A stretch of 64,000 bases of DNA, taken from positions 2,893,501 to 2,957,500 of the forward strand of contig NC_134771.1 in the NCBI RefSeq assembly GCF_050436995.1, in the 5' to 3' direction. This stretch comes from Anticarsia gemmatalis. Taxonomy: Eukaryota > Arthropoda > Insecta > Lepidoptera > Erebidae. A model generated the notes under the pieces. It did no database searches. It was given only the letters and a program-made list of their open reading frames with translations, and was not told where the DNA came from. Positions 21,551 through 33,800 of this stretch are shown in pieces. Position numbers and translations under genes: made by a program. Position 1 is the first letter of the stretch. Every line of letters begins with the position of its first letter.

Positions 21551-21744
21551 ATCTTATATATAAAATTTCCATGTCACAATGTTAGTTACCGTACTCCTCC
21601 GAAACGGCTTGACTGATTCTCATGAAATTTGTGAGCATATTGAATAGGTCTGCGAATCAGCCAACATTTATTTTTCATACCCCTAAGTGACACTATTTAT
21701 TTTTTATTTAAATGGCAAAGCGACGTTTGCCTGGTCAGCTAGTA
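21551..21744 (+). mobile_element. Non-autonomous Helitron, family C
   Basis: Starts TCTTATATATAAAATTTCC after an A and ends GGTCAGCTAG before a T. Internal CTCCTCCGAAACGGCTTGAC is the family C core. Confidence 0.75.
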
Positions 21745-21945
21745 GATATATAAGATTTATAAGTAAAACCAACAAGAGTTTTTTGAAACAATACAAGTGT
21801 AAGGGTTATTGACATTTATATAAACTAACATGTAACTACATCTGACTTAGCCGGTAAGGTGGAATAACTGCACAATTATAAATATTATATGTACAGACAA
21901 TAGTATATATTTATTTTATTATGTACTAGTCATTACCACACACTT

Positions 21946-22090
21946 GTTCAGCGTGGTGGACTCAAGACCAGAACCCTGCCTCATTTCATAAGTAGACTGT
22001 ATTCAGAAGAACTTAGAAGAGGAGCCTGAACCCTCCCTCATTCCAGAATGAGACATTTGCCAGAAGTCAGCAGTGGGACAGTAATGGTTG
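21946..22090 (+). repeat. Rearranged repeat family D fragment
   Basis: AGCGTGGTGGACTCAAGACC is followed by two partial copies of the CCTCATTxCxxAATGAGA segment and then CAGCAGTGGGACAGTAATGG. Confidence 0.55.
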
Positions 22091-23250
22091 AGCATTTGCC
22101 ACCTACACAAAAGTGGTCGTGAGTTCAAAACTTAACACACTAATGTCTTTTCGAAGTTTTGTGTGTATTAGAAATAATTATCACTTGTTTAACGACAAAG
22201 AAAAGCATCTACGTATACGTGCGTGTGTGTACACGTAACAGTAATTTCTCCTCGTGAGTCCACACACCGACTGTCGTACTGTCTATGTATGTTAAAAAGT
22301 GTGTCTGTGCATTTCGATACTCACACTGTAGATATGAAACTTTATTTTGAAAAAATTGAAATAATTAGGTTAACTATTTTCATATGAACATACTCCAGTT
22401 TTCGAAATTATTCGAAATTAGAGAGTATGTACGAATCTAATAGAAGCAAAATTAATATGGCGTCGTCTTATCACAACAAAAGAAAAATATTTTTTGTGTC
22501 AAAGGTTATTTTATTTAACTAAATATATTCTATTGTCTGTACATAAAAACTAAACTATATATCACATAAAAATTACCAACAAACAACTTAATTACCACTT
22601 AAACAATAAAATGAAAATATATGAAAAATAAAATATAATGTATTATTTTTTATTTAACTAAAAATATAGGTAACAATGTTTAAATTCTTTGAATATTTAT
22701 TATAAAGCGAGTTGGCGACCCATGGCGTTTGAGAATGCCTCGAGAAAAGGACAAAAAATATTGAATTAGCTGAAACTAAAAAAAATGTGTTTTTGAGCCA
22801 AATTATTGTGTAAATGGGGGATTGATCTTGTTCAAATTTCAACCATCTCCATTTGAATAAAGATTTTAAAAAGAGGTTTTTATTTAGGATTTCGTAAAAA
22901 TGTAGTTTATAGTTAGTTCGCGTTGAAAACTTATTTCTGTTAACAACATAACACTACAATTTATGGGAAAAGGTTCAGTGCAAGAACGACTTTAATCGAG
23001 GCACACTCAATTTAGTAACTGATAAAAAAATAACTTATAATAACCGAATACCCATACAAAACTCGCCTCTTCTCAACAATATGAAAAATGCAACGATTCA
23101 ACTATATTATTTGTAAACGCATTTACATTACTCGGGCGATTACAAACGTGCGAACTACGTCATATCAATTTATCTGGCTCTCTCGCTCGCACTTACACAT
23201 TGTCACATTCCTATGAGACAGATTATGACGTTGTAAGGTATACAATTTAT

Positions 23251-23352
23251 CGTATGGTTAGTGGTCAACCTAGTGTCAAAGTTGTTCAAGCCGCCCGAAG
23301 GCCTTTGACGTGGCTTAACGACTGTTATCTTAATTGACAACAACCGGAACTG
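23251..23352 (-). repeat. 5S-type SINE tail fragment (subfamily 1)
   Basis: Reverse copy running CGTATGGTTAGTGGTCAACC to TTGACAACAACCGG. The 5S-like head is absent. Confidence 0.65.
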
Positions 23353-23668
23353 AATCTTTGTTTCGTTATTTTGATAAATGCGTTTATAAATAATCATATT
23401 TTGGATGAAATGGACCAACCCTTATAAATACATGGATATGAAGTGACATAGTGTATTTTATTAAACTAACTATAAATAAATATTATTATAATTGAGTGTG
23501 AAAGCTGTTGAAAATTTACAATTTTTATGAAAATGGCAAAATTACTAAAAACTTGCATTTAATTAAGAAAATGTGAACATATTAAGAGATATTAAAACTG
23601 AATTAATAGGTGATGTAATAGGTAATATTTGATGTTTACCAAAATGTGATTTGCTAGACAGCTGTTTC

Positions 23669-23750
23669 TGGCCAGTGTGGTGGACTCAAGGCCTTACCCC
23701 TCCCTCATTACGAGAGGAGACCCTTGCCCAGCAGTGAGACAATTAAATTA
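23669..23750 (+). repeat. Repeat family D fragment
   Basis: GTGTGGTGGACTCAAGGCC and GAGAGGAGACCCTTGCCCAG are close to the consensus; the end is CAGTGAGACAATTAAATT. Confidence 0.65.
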
Positions 23751-24301
23751 AAATTATTATTGTTATAGCCAAAAAAATATATTTCGAATGTGGTCGACGT
23801 GTTTTCGAAAAATCGGAGAACATACAAAAACATTCGTGACGAATTGAGAACCTCTTTCTTTTGTTCGAAGTCGGTTAGAAAGAAAACTATGGAAATATAC
23901 TACTATGTTTTTCTTTATTTATTATTATATTATAGTATATAATAAAGTACACTATGCCACAGTGGGTATATATTACAAAACACCGATATCTAGTGTTATC
24001 TGCCACTTAACCGACAGACTGTGCTTATCACTATGTCTTGTGTATCGTTGTGACCTGCAAATAACAACATAATAAATAACAACATATAAATAAATAAATA
24101 ATAATAATGTTAGTAAATCTACTTTAACAAACAACTTCTATAATAATTACTACTTTTACTATATTAAAATGTGACTTCATGAAAGTAACTTTTTTTAAAC
24201 CTTATTCATTTATGCAAAAGTTAATGATAATAATTATGTCTTCTTCGTCAAATATCGGCCAAACCGAGCAGTTTCATAGAAGCTAACTGCTGCAGAATTA
24301 T

Positions 24302-24508
24302 GGTCGGGGAAAAAGTCTTTTCGCATTATAGTATGTATGCACTTGTAATAAAATCTTTTCTCTACACAAAAAAGCTCGATATTTGGGTACCTCACGAGCT
24401 CACTGAAAGAAACCTAATGAACCGTGTACTCATTTGTGATTCTTCAAACCAAAGAGAATTTATTACAAGTTCATACATACTATAATGTGAAAAGACTTTT
24501 TCCCCGAC
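24302..24508 (+). mobile_element. Mariner MITE retaining a transposase motif, 3' of ACBD5
   Basis: Inverted repeats of about 55 bp start GGTCGGGGAAAAAGTC and end GACTTTTTCCCCGAC. The short middle encodes WVPHELTERNLMNRVLICDS, the conserved WVPHEL region of mariner transposases, so this is an internal deletion derivative of a real mariner. It lies about 250 bp downstream of the ACBD5 stop. Confidence 0.8.
24459..24464 (-). terminator. Candidate polyadenylation signal for ACBD5 inside the mariner MITE
   Basis: Minus-strand AATAAA, 291 nt beyond the stop codon and within the MITE inverted repeat. A weaker ATTAAA occurs nearer the stop at about 24712-24717, so which one is used is undecided. Confidence 0.35.
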
Positions 24509-24754
24509 ATAATTATATATTAATGTGTTTTCATCATTATCATTTGTCTTTGGACTTACAACCCACCATAAAACGAAATGCGTCATCACCCACTAGGGGA
24601 CGGTATCGCCCACTTTGGAAACATACACTATAAACAAAGTCCTGCACAGTTATCTCGTTTCAACGAAACTGGTCACCATAGCAAAACATCGGACATTATT
24701 ATTAATAGTAAATTTAATTTTGCTTCAGCTGGGATAAGAACTGGTATACTCACG

Positions 24755-24877
24755 TTACGTGGTGCGGCGCTGCAGGCGCGCGGCGAGCCTGTAGGCGAGG
24801 AAGGGCCACACGAACAGCAGCGCCAGCGTGGGCGCGCTCAGCTCCTGCCACGGCCAGCGCCAGCCGCGGGACACTTG
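24755..24877 (-). CDS. ACBD5: ACBD5 exon 8: tail anchor and stop
   Basis: Residues 246-285. A tryptophan-rich GWRWPWQ precedes the hydrophobic PTLALLFVWPFLAY, and the basic end RLAARLQRRTT suits a peroxisomal tail-anchored protein. TAA at 24757-24755. Confidence 0.93.
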   Translation of the reverse strand, partial: QVSRGWRWPWQELSAPTLALLFVWPFLAYRLAARLQRRTT

Positions 24878-27800
24878 CTGCGACACAAACAATATCATAT
24901 TAATATATTTAAACTAGCTGACCCGGCAATCGTTGCTTTGCCATATAAATTAAAAAGAAATAGTATATGAAACTATAAATAAGGGTATGAAAAATAGATG
25001 TTGGCCGATTCTCAGACCTACTCAATATGCTCACAAAATTTCATGAGAATCGGTCAAGCCGTTTCGGAGGAGTATGGCAACGAAAACTGTGACGCGAGAA
25101 TTTTATATATTAGATAACAACTATAGTCTGACAACTAAGTAAAGAGTCTTGTATATATGGTTTGCGGTTGGCGGAGGCATACAACATTTAAACAAGATAA
25201 TTAAATATTAATTGAAATTGTTAATTCAGTGATCAATTTATCTGTAAATCATTTTATTTGTTTCAATCTTGTGCACAATAAATTTGTTCTCATATGTTTT
25301 AATGTAGTAAGTTCTACTTTCCTTCGGGGTTAAAGAAATATTTTTTCCGAACTTTCTGATGCTGTATCTTTATTCAAAAATTACATACATATTTTATTTT
25401 TGTAAATTAGGATTACTTTAATGTTTTTAACGTAGTTTAAAGCTATGTGCCCCTTTCATGACATTATCATAATTCTGAGCCCCTATAGCTGTAATTTCAC
25501 TATACTCACATCCAATATTCTGCGATCACCCTCTACTGCTTTCCTTAGAGCAGCGACATCAGCCTCCAGCCGCGCCAGCGTGCCTGGTAGCTGTTCTAGC
25601 ACCTTTAGATCTGTGGAACATATTCAAATTCAATGTTATTTATATATAAACTATAGTTAAGCACGGGTCTTCTATCATAATGAGAGAAATTAGACCTGAG
25701 TCTACAACGAGTAAAGCCAAGGATAAGTTTATTTTTTTCCTTGTAACCAATGTCTTTCCAAATAGTATAGTTATGTGTGTATTAGAAATAATTATCTCTT
25801 GTTACATCGGTGAAGGAAAACATCGTGTTGACATCTTGTATGTAATAAGAGTTCTTGAAGATTTGTTAAGTCCTCAACCCATTTGGCCAGCGTTGTGAGC
25901 TTAACTCCTCTCTCATTACGGTAGGAGACCCTTGCCCAGCAGTGGGAAAGTAATAGGTTAAAAAAAAGAAAAAATCATTGCCTAACAGCAAGGAAAATAG
26001 TGATTTAAATGTATTCATATACCTTTAAATTAAATAATAATAATCCCAACCCACACTTAGCCAGCGTGGTTGGACTCAAGGCCTAACTCCTCTCTCATTA
26101 CGGTAGGAGACCCTTGCCAAGCAGTGGGACAGAAACGGGTTAAAAAAGAAAAAAACATTGCCTATCAGCAAGAAAATAGTGATTTAAATGTATTCATATA
26201 CCTTTAAATTAAATAATAATAATCCCAACCCACACTTAGCCAGCGTGGTTGGACTCAAGGCCTAACTCCTCCCTCATTACGGTAGGAGACCCTTGCCCAG
26301 CAGTGGGACAGTAATGAGTTAAAAAAAAAGAAAAAAACATCACCTAACAGCAAGGAAAGTAATGATTTAAATATATTCATATACCTTTAAATTTAATAAT
26401 AATAATCCCAACCCACATTTATCCTTGGATTCAAAGCCTAACTCTTCTCTCATTACGGGAGTAGACTCGCCCAGCAGTGGGACAGTAATGGGTTAAATAA
26501 TTAATTAATTAATGTTAATCTCACGTGTAAGTTGTGACGTAATTTGATGCGCGTGTCCATTGCTGAGTCGCGGCGCGGTGCTGGTGTTCCTCTGAGGGGC
26601 GGGCGGCGGCGCCTGTATCGCTCCCACGCTGTATGCGGCCTGCTCGTCCGGGTCACTCTGTAATTGTACCATGTTATCTGTCAATATACTACTGGAATAA
26701 TCGTCAAATATTCACACTTATAGTCGTTACTATTAAGGTCAATTTGGGTAACTTTGAATCATTTGGGTAACATTAACAGTGGGAATATGAACTAGTTTCG
26801 ATTATTTTTTCATATGAAACCAACACAATTGATAAAGGTTTTGTTTTAGTTTTGCAAACTTTTATCAATTGTGTCAATGCTACCCAAATGATTCAAAGTT
26901 AGCCAGGTTGACTGTACTAAATCTACCACTAGCTGGGAAAGGGGGTAAAGCCTTATGAGAAGAGCTAGCGAGTGAATCACGACCACTCTTTTCAATCACC
27001 AAAGATTTAGAATGTGGTTGAATATCTAATAAGATAGTACTGGAATACTAGACATATTAGCTTCAAGAGAGAGAAATACAAGAGATATAGACAAAGAATG
27101 CAGATAACGGAACAAATTTAAATAATAGTAAATGTATAAAGTTAATTAAGTAAATAATATTAGGTCGGGGAAAAAGTCTTTTCGCATTATAGTATGTATG
27201 AACTTGTAATAAAATCTCTTTGGCTTCAAGAATCACAAATGAGTACACGGTTCATTAGGTTTCTTTCAGTGAGCTCGTGAGGTACCCAAATATCGAGCTT
27301 TTTTGTGTAGAGAAAAGATTTTATTACAAGTTCATACATACTATAATGCGAAAAGACTTTTTCCCCGACTTAATGCGTTCCATCAAGCCACCACCGATTA
27401 GTGCAATGCTACAATCCCATAGTGTCTTTTAGGGTTGTTTCTCGTTTCCACTGATGCGGACCTTTTTTGAGTCAGAAAAATGCATTACTGCATGCCCCGC
27501 TTCAGAGAGGAATCGGATGGAATGCAACTTGGGCATACCGACGAAAAACCTAACAGTGTTCTTTCCACGGTCACTATAAGGTGACCAGGACGCGATACCT
27601 CGAAGTAGATAGAACCACTGAAGCAGACCTGGGTGGGGCAGTGGTTGTCAAAGAATCAACCAATGACTCTTAACACTGACGCGAAGTGAAGATGTCGGGC
27701 ACTGTGATTGGTCATTTCAATCGCGGTCCACTGTCATTGTTTCATTCTATCTATCTATCGTATGGTTAGTGGTCAACCTAGTTTCAAAGTTGTTCAAGCC

Positions 27801-30800
27801 GCCAGAAAGGCCTTTGACATGGCTTAACGACTGTTATCTTAATTGACAACAACCGGGACCGACTTTTACGTGTCCTCTAAAGCACGGAGACGCTCAGTTC
27901 AAATACCACTATGCGGTCACCCATCTATCGTCTACCGACCGGCGAGCACAACTGGCTATGAGCGCTTCAACACTGTTTCATTGGAAACACACCGTAATAC
28001 TCTAACCCCCGGTTTCTGAGTACATTTAAGGGTAGTTTATCTATTCAATATCGTTTTTTACATGAGTTTTGACATTATTGAATAGATAAACTACCGCTAA
28101 CTGTACCTCAGAAACCGGGGGTAAGCAAGCTAAAGCTTTCCCTGCCTGCTCATTCCGTGCTGTATCCAGCGAGTATTAGTTACAAATACGTACAATACTA
28201 ACATCTACTGTGTCGATATACTCGTCCTCGGAGTCGTGGCGCGGCCGCGGCGGCGGCGACTGACCGCGTCTGGGAGATGATGCGCCGCTTACTGACCTAG
28301 AACCTGGATAGACAAACATACATTATATATAACAATATTTTATAGTATAACATACATCATCATGGCCTGTGTCCATCTATTGCAGATGATTCAAGTTAGT
28401 TAGTTAGTTAGTTTAACATACATCCATACATACATAAAATCACGCCTATTATCCATAAGGGTAGACTAAGAGACCAAGGAACGTAACTTAGTACGATCCT
28501 TACAAACTTCCCTTGTCTCATTCACATCCATATCTTGTCATACAGGACCGCCGGTTACGAGTAGCACCTGATCTTTGTGCAAGACATATTGTGATGGTCG
28601 CACGCAATGAACGAGCACGTATATGGGCGTATACGTAAGATAAGTCGAAATTGTACTAAAAACTACAACTAGTAACTCAATGACTTACTATTTCGACAAG
28701 ATTTATGGTATATTCCCAGTTGTCCCCTGTACCTGTAACACTGTCTCCCGGGGTTACAATTGGGAATTTTTCTACTTGTATTCCCAACTGTCAACCCGAG
28801 GGACAGCATTAGACGGGACAAGCGAAAATTTACCAAAATATTAAAAACATTATTGTTGTACGGGTCTTAACAACAAAGATCTATCCAAGTTTACCAGCAG
28901 ATTCAAATGTAGTGTAATACTCACATACAGGTGAGTTGTGTTCAGACCGTACTCGCGCCAGCACGTCGCCGGCGACCAGCTCCAGGTCTGTGTTGGGGAA
29001 CCCTTGGTCGTCGTCGTCCACTGACAGGAACGACGCTACATCTGAGCTGTATGACATCGTTTCTACTATCTGAAAGAACGAGGAAAAACATGGATTACTA
29101 GCTGACCCGCGCAACTTCGCTTGCAATTTATTTCCCGTTTTTGTAACATTTTTTATTGCTAGTCTGCTCCTATTCGTCGTAGCGTGATGATATAGCCTAT
29201 AGCCTTCCTCGATAAATGGACTATCTAACACTGAAAGAATTTTTCAAATCGGACCAGTAGTTCCTGAGATTAGCGCGTTCAAACAAACAAACAAACTCTT
29301 CAGCTTTATAATCTTAGTATAGACTAGCTGACCCGCGCAACTTCGCTTGCGTCACATAAGAGAGAATGGATCCCAATTTTCCCCGTTTTTGTAACACTTT
29401 TTACTCATGCTCTGCTCCTATTGGTCGTAGCGTGATGATATGTAGCCTATAGCCTTCCTCGATATGGGTTATCTAACAGTGAAAGAATTTTTCAAATCGG
29501 ACCAGTAGTTCCTGAGATTAGCGCGTTCAAACAAACAAACAAACTCTTCAGCTTTATTCAGCTCTTTATATTAGTATAGATAAATGTATAAGTGACGATT
29601 GGTATAAGATGGTACCTCCCACACAAGTGGTTGGAGGTTCGAACCCGAGGCAACACACCAATGAAGGTTTCGCGCGAGGAGACCCTTGCCCAGCAGTGGG
29701 AGATTCCGGAGATGTGTGACGACTTCTCAATCGGTATATGGGTGTCGTAAACAATTATTTTGCTTGACTAGAATGCTACCATAGGCCTTCTATTATGCGG
29801 TGGTATTGAGCCCAGCTTTTGTACAGTCAGGCTGAAACAGCGTTTTATGATTTGGCCAATGCCTGATTGTTTTTTATTGTAAATATTTCAGATGACTTCA
29901 GATTCAGAAACTCAGATTGCAAGGCCCTTAGTCGATATTACCTAACGATATGCCGGTCATGTTTTTTGACCATTCAGTTATGATAGTGATAAAATATAGA
30001 TCTTCTTATCGTATGGTTAGTGGTCAACTTAGTGTCAAAGCTGTTCACGCCGCCTGAAGGCCTTTGATGTAGCTTAAAAATATACTTTGAACCACTACTC
30101 CTGAAATGTATATTATTAAGGAGAGGGAATATTTTGGACTTATATTTGAACCTATATCAGACTAATAAATTCTTGTATGAAATAATTTCGACCTGATTCC
30201 ACCCCACTACAGATAGCCAGCTCAAGATAACCTACTGATACACGACAGTTGAGACACCAATGTGAATATAATGTTATTGTAATCAAATACACACTGCACT
30301 ATCTCTGAGTACATGTCAATATTGATTTATGTTCTCAACACTCACACACTCAACATAAACGGATTTATTTCTACGATTACATTGTTTTTGAACATTTACA
30401 TTTCAGGATTTTAAATTCTTCCAAATAAATCTTGATTTTCTTGATTTGATTGATTGATTTCTTGATTTTAAAAAGACAACTCCCGCACTAAGAATTGCTC
30501 TTGTGTCGCGGGGACTTTTACAAACATACAAACAACGGACACAAAGCACAACCAGACCCGAAACAATTATTTGTGGATCGCACAAATAATTGCTCCGTGT
30601 GGGAATCGAACCCACGACCTCCCGACGCAGTGGTATTGGCGTGGTGACCTAAACCACTGCGCCACGGAAATATTAAGTTCGCAGTAGTAATTAAAATAAG
30701 CTTTCTAACGATATCCTTTTAGGCAACGAATTTGTAACCTCCTCTTTCTTTTAAAAAAAAACAACTCTCGCATTAATAATTGCCCTTGTGTCGCGGGACT

Positions 30801-33800
30801 TTAACAAACAACTGTATATTCGTGAGCTCTCAGTGTGTAAATATAATACCTTGTGTAATTCGTCGACGTACGCCTGCATCGCTTCGTCTTTTGTCATATT
30901 GCCCAATTTGTTCCATGATTCCCATTTTGCTCTGAAAGAAAAAACAAAATTAATTAATTATTATAATTGTTATTATTTTTATGGACAGTGCCTGTATGTA
31001 ATCTGTACATACAGGCACTTCAATAAGTGGTAGTCAATAGGCCACATAGGCACCCATGAGGCCATAAGTAGCCATGACACAATGACATTATCTTCGCAAA
31101 AAAAAAAATTGTTTGACTGAGCCATAAATGCCTGTTTATGGGAGTAGTTTAACGTTAAAATGGCTGTTTGGTTAAGAGACCTTGATGTGCGAGTGTGATG
31201 TACGCAGGAAAATGTCATAAGCAATGATGATGGAAACTCACCTGTTAACTACGTCCCAGAATCCCGGTTTCGGTTTATCGCATGGTCCCTCTGTGGCTTG
31301 CTTGAAGTAGCTGTAGAAACGCAGCATCAACTCATTGCTCGGCTGATATGACCCTGGAAAAGATGAGAGAAATACTTGAGTTTTAGATATTCTTGACTGT
31401 AAGTTGGTAGGTGCTTGCCGCTGTGGCGCGGTCGGTAGTGTATGCGACTGGTAACCATGAGATCCCAGGTTCTAAGTGCTATTAATCTTCTCTAAAAGTA
31501 AGCAGGTTGGTACTCTTACTTTTTCAAGAGCTGAAAGGATCTCCTAGTATTGTTAGACGGAATTAATATCTTCTTTAATACGTAGTAGTGTGAAGAGAGA
31601 GTGAAGTTATGATGAACCTTATTTCTTTAATTAAAGGTACTACAGTTATATTGATCAAATCATCAACTTAAAAGATACACGATATCAGTTTTTAAAAAAA
31701 GTTTAAATTTTTAAGTGCATGAAACTCAATTACCAATATAAAACACATTATCAACTTTACTCTTACTTTATTTTATCAATACCAAAACAACAATATTTTG
31801 CTACAGCTGATCTCAATGAACCAAAACAATGCATTTTTTTAAACATAATCAAAAGTACGATATCGCAATACAAGGTCAGGCACAGATAACATATTTGCGT
31901 GGGCCAAGGAAACACGATACGGCTTGCTTGCATTTTTTTGGTTTTAATTATGCCCATTAACACTTTGGTTCAAATTAAGTATCGTTTAATTGTTCAGATA
32001 CTAATTAACAATATACATACATAAATTACATCACGCTTATTTTACGCAAAGGCGTAAAGGCAGTGGTGTTTTACATACACCTACATCACTTACATGATGC
32101 CAGTTTCAATATGAATCCCATGTAATAGGGAGCGAACCTAATACCATATACCGGGCACGTTCCCAAAGTCCGGGCTACTTTACACTTTGCCCAACCCGGA
32201 CATTGAACCCAAGATCTCGTGGTCAGCTGTCGTATATACTACAGCCTGAAGAACGCAGTGAACTATCCTTGACTGAAATGCTTGTACTCATTGAACGACT
32301 TAAAAAAATTACACAATAAAATAATCATCAGAATTTTAAAAATTCAAAATGAATATTGAAATCGCGATTCAGAACATGTCATATGCTTACTAGTTCAATT
32401 CCATTCCGATAGATGGCGTTACTATTTGTTTACAGTTTTTATCATAATATACGGAAATACATCCGTTAACCAGAAATAAGGGTTATTGCACTGTACACCG
32501 CAAAACATACTACATTTCTAATAAAATAATAGACAAAAAACTGCAACTATTACTTTAAATTAAATAGACTTGGAACATTAAACGTACATTCACTTTCTTA
32601 CCAACTATTCTAGAATACAAAACATATTAATTACAATCGTTATATAAAGTAAAATGTTCTCTATTGTCATAGCAATAAAGTGCATTTTGAACTGCATTTC
32701 AAAGTGCCTTTGTTTGAAATAATCTTGAACCATTGACCTATTGTTACTTACGTGTTTATATAGAGGTTGCTATATCTAGTTGTTTTAATCGTTATAATTA
32801 AGACATTCGTGCACGTTACACGGAGGTGCTAATGCAATCTGCATTTGGAGTTAAGTGATGTGTATCGAGGTCTGGAAGTAGATGGGTGATCGTTTTTAAG
32901 TTTACGATTCTCAAAATGCGTTTTAAAAGTATGTATTATGAGTACAAACCGTAGCGGCGTGTACCTTGGCTATTTCTTGTCAAGAAAGTCTTCATCACAG
33001 TAGAAAGGCCACTACTTCTGGTTAACACGTAGCATTCTTATTACACGAAGGAATTCGGTATGCATAATATGATCACCCATCCACAGACTAATCTCGGATG
33101 AGAGATCTATCCGTACGGCTGTTATTACTTAGGCATGAGCCCCTCTGTTACTTAACCACAAGATTCTCCAATCATACCAAACAATAAAATTTAAACGTCA
33201 ATTTACAAATGCAATTTGTAGTGACACGGAAATGTATGGAACATAAAACCTCTGAGCATACAAGAATCGCGTTCTAAGCTTGCTTCAAGGAAAATCACAC
33301 GTTTTGAGTAAACATTATCTAGTTATTGAGCGAGTGTTTAAACTTTGTTTTAAAATAATCTTACCGTGAATGTTTAAATTAGTAGTAAGTATGGAAAAGT
33401 ACCGGATTTTGAGTCGGTTTTTAAATCCGGGTAAAAATGCAGTGATTGTCAAATGGCACCTATTAACTTTTCTTCTACAAGTGGTCGAGATTTCAACCCT
33501 GAAAATAAGCGATTTGAATAAGCATAAAACAATTTTCTTTTATAAAAAATGATCTAGCCTAGTTTCCATAGGGGTCGACAGAGATCAAAGAACGCTACTT
33601 GCTTAAATGACTACAAAATGAGGACTCATCTATACTGATATTATAAAGCTGAAAAGTTTGTTTGTTTGAACGCGAATCTCAGGAACTACGGTCTGGTCCG
33701 ATTTGAAAAATTGCGTGTTTGATAGCCCATTTATCGAGGAAGGCTATAGGCTATATATCATCACGCTACGACCAATGGTAGCAGAGTACCAGTAAAAAAT

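Larger units (their letters stand above)
13026..24754. other. Repeat-rich region between the wit stop and the ACBD5 stop (3' ends face each other)
   Basis: Both genes end into this 11.7 kb interval, which therefore includes both 3'UTRs. The wit polyadenylation site could not be fixed; an AATAAA occurs near 14563. Apart from the repeats listed separately, stretches such as 13670-14790, 15165-16520, 16740-17465, 17730-18290 and 22095-23240 are AT-rich with no supported gene. Confidence 0.6.

Noticed and set aside
25885..26505. CRISPR-like array (regular repeats about 180 bp apart)
   Set aside because: Eukaryotic context, long variable units and poly-A stretches; it is a tandem duplication of a transposon fragment.
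28205..28303. Alternative ACBD5 exon 4 donor at 28928 (GTATGT)
   Set aside because: It would bring exon 5 in with an immediate TAA; the donor GTGAGT four bases further gives an open frame through to the tail anchor.
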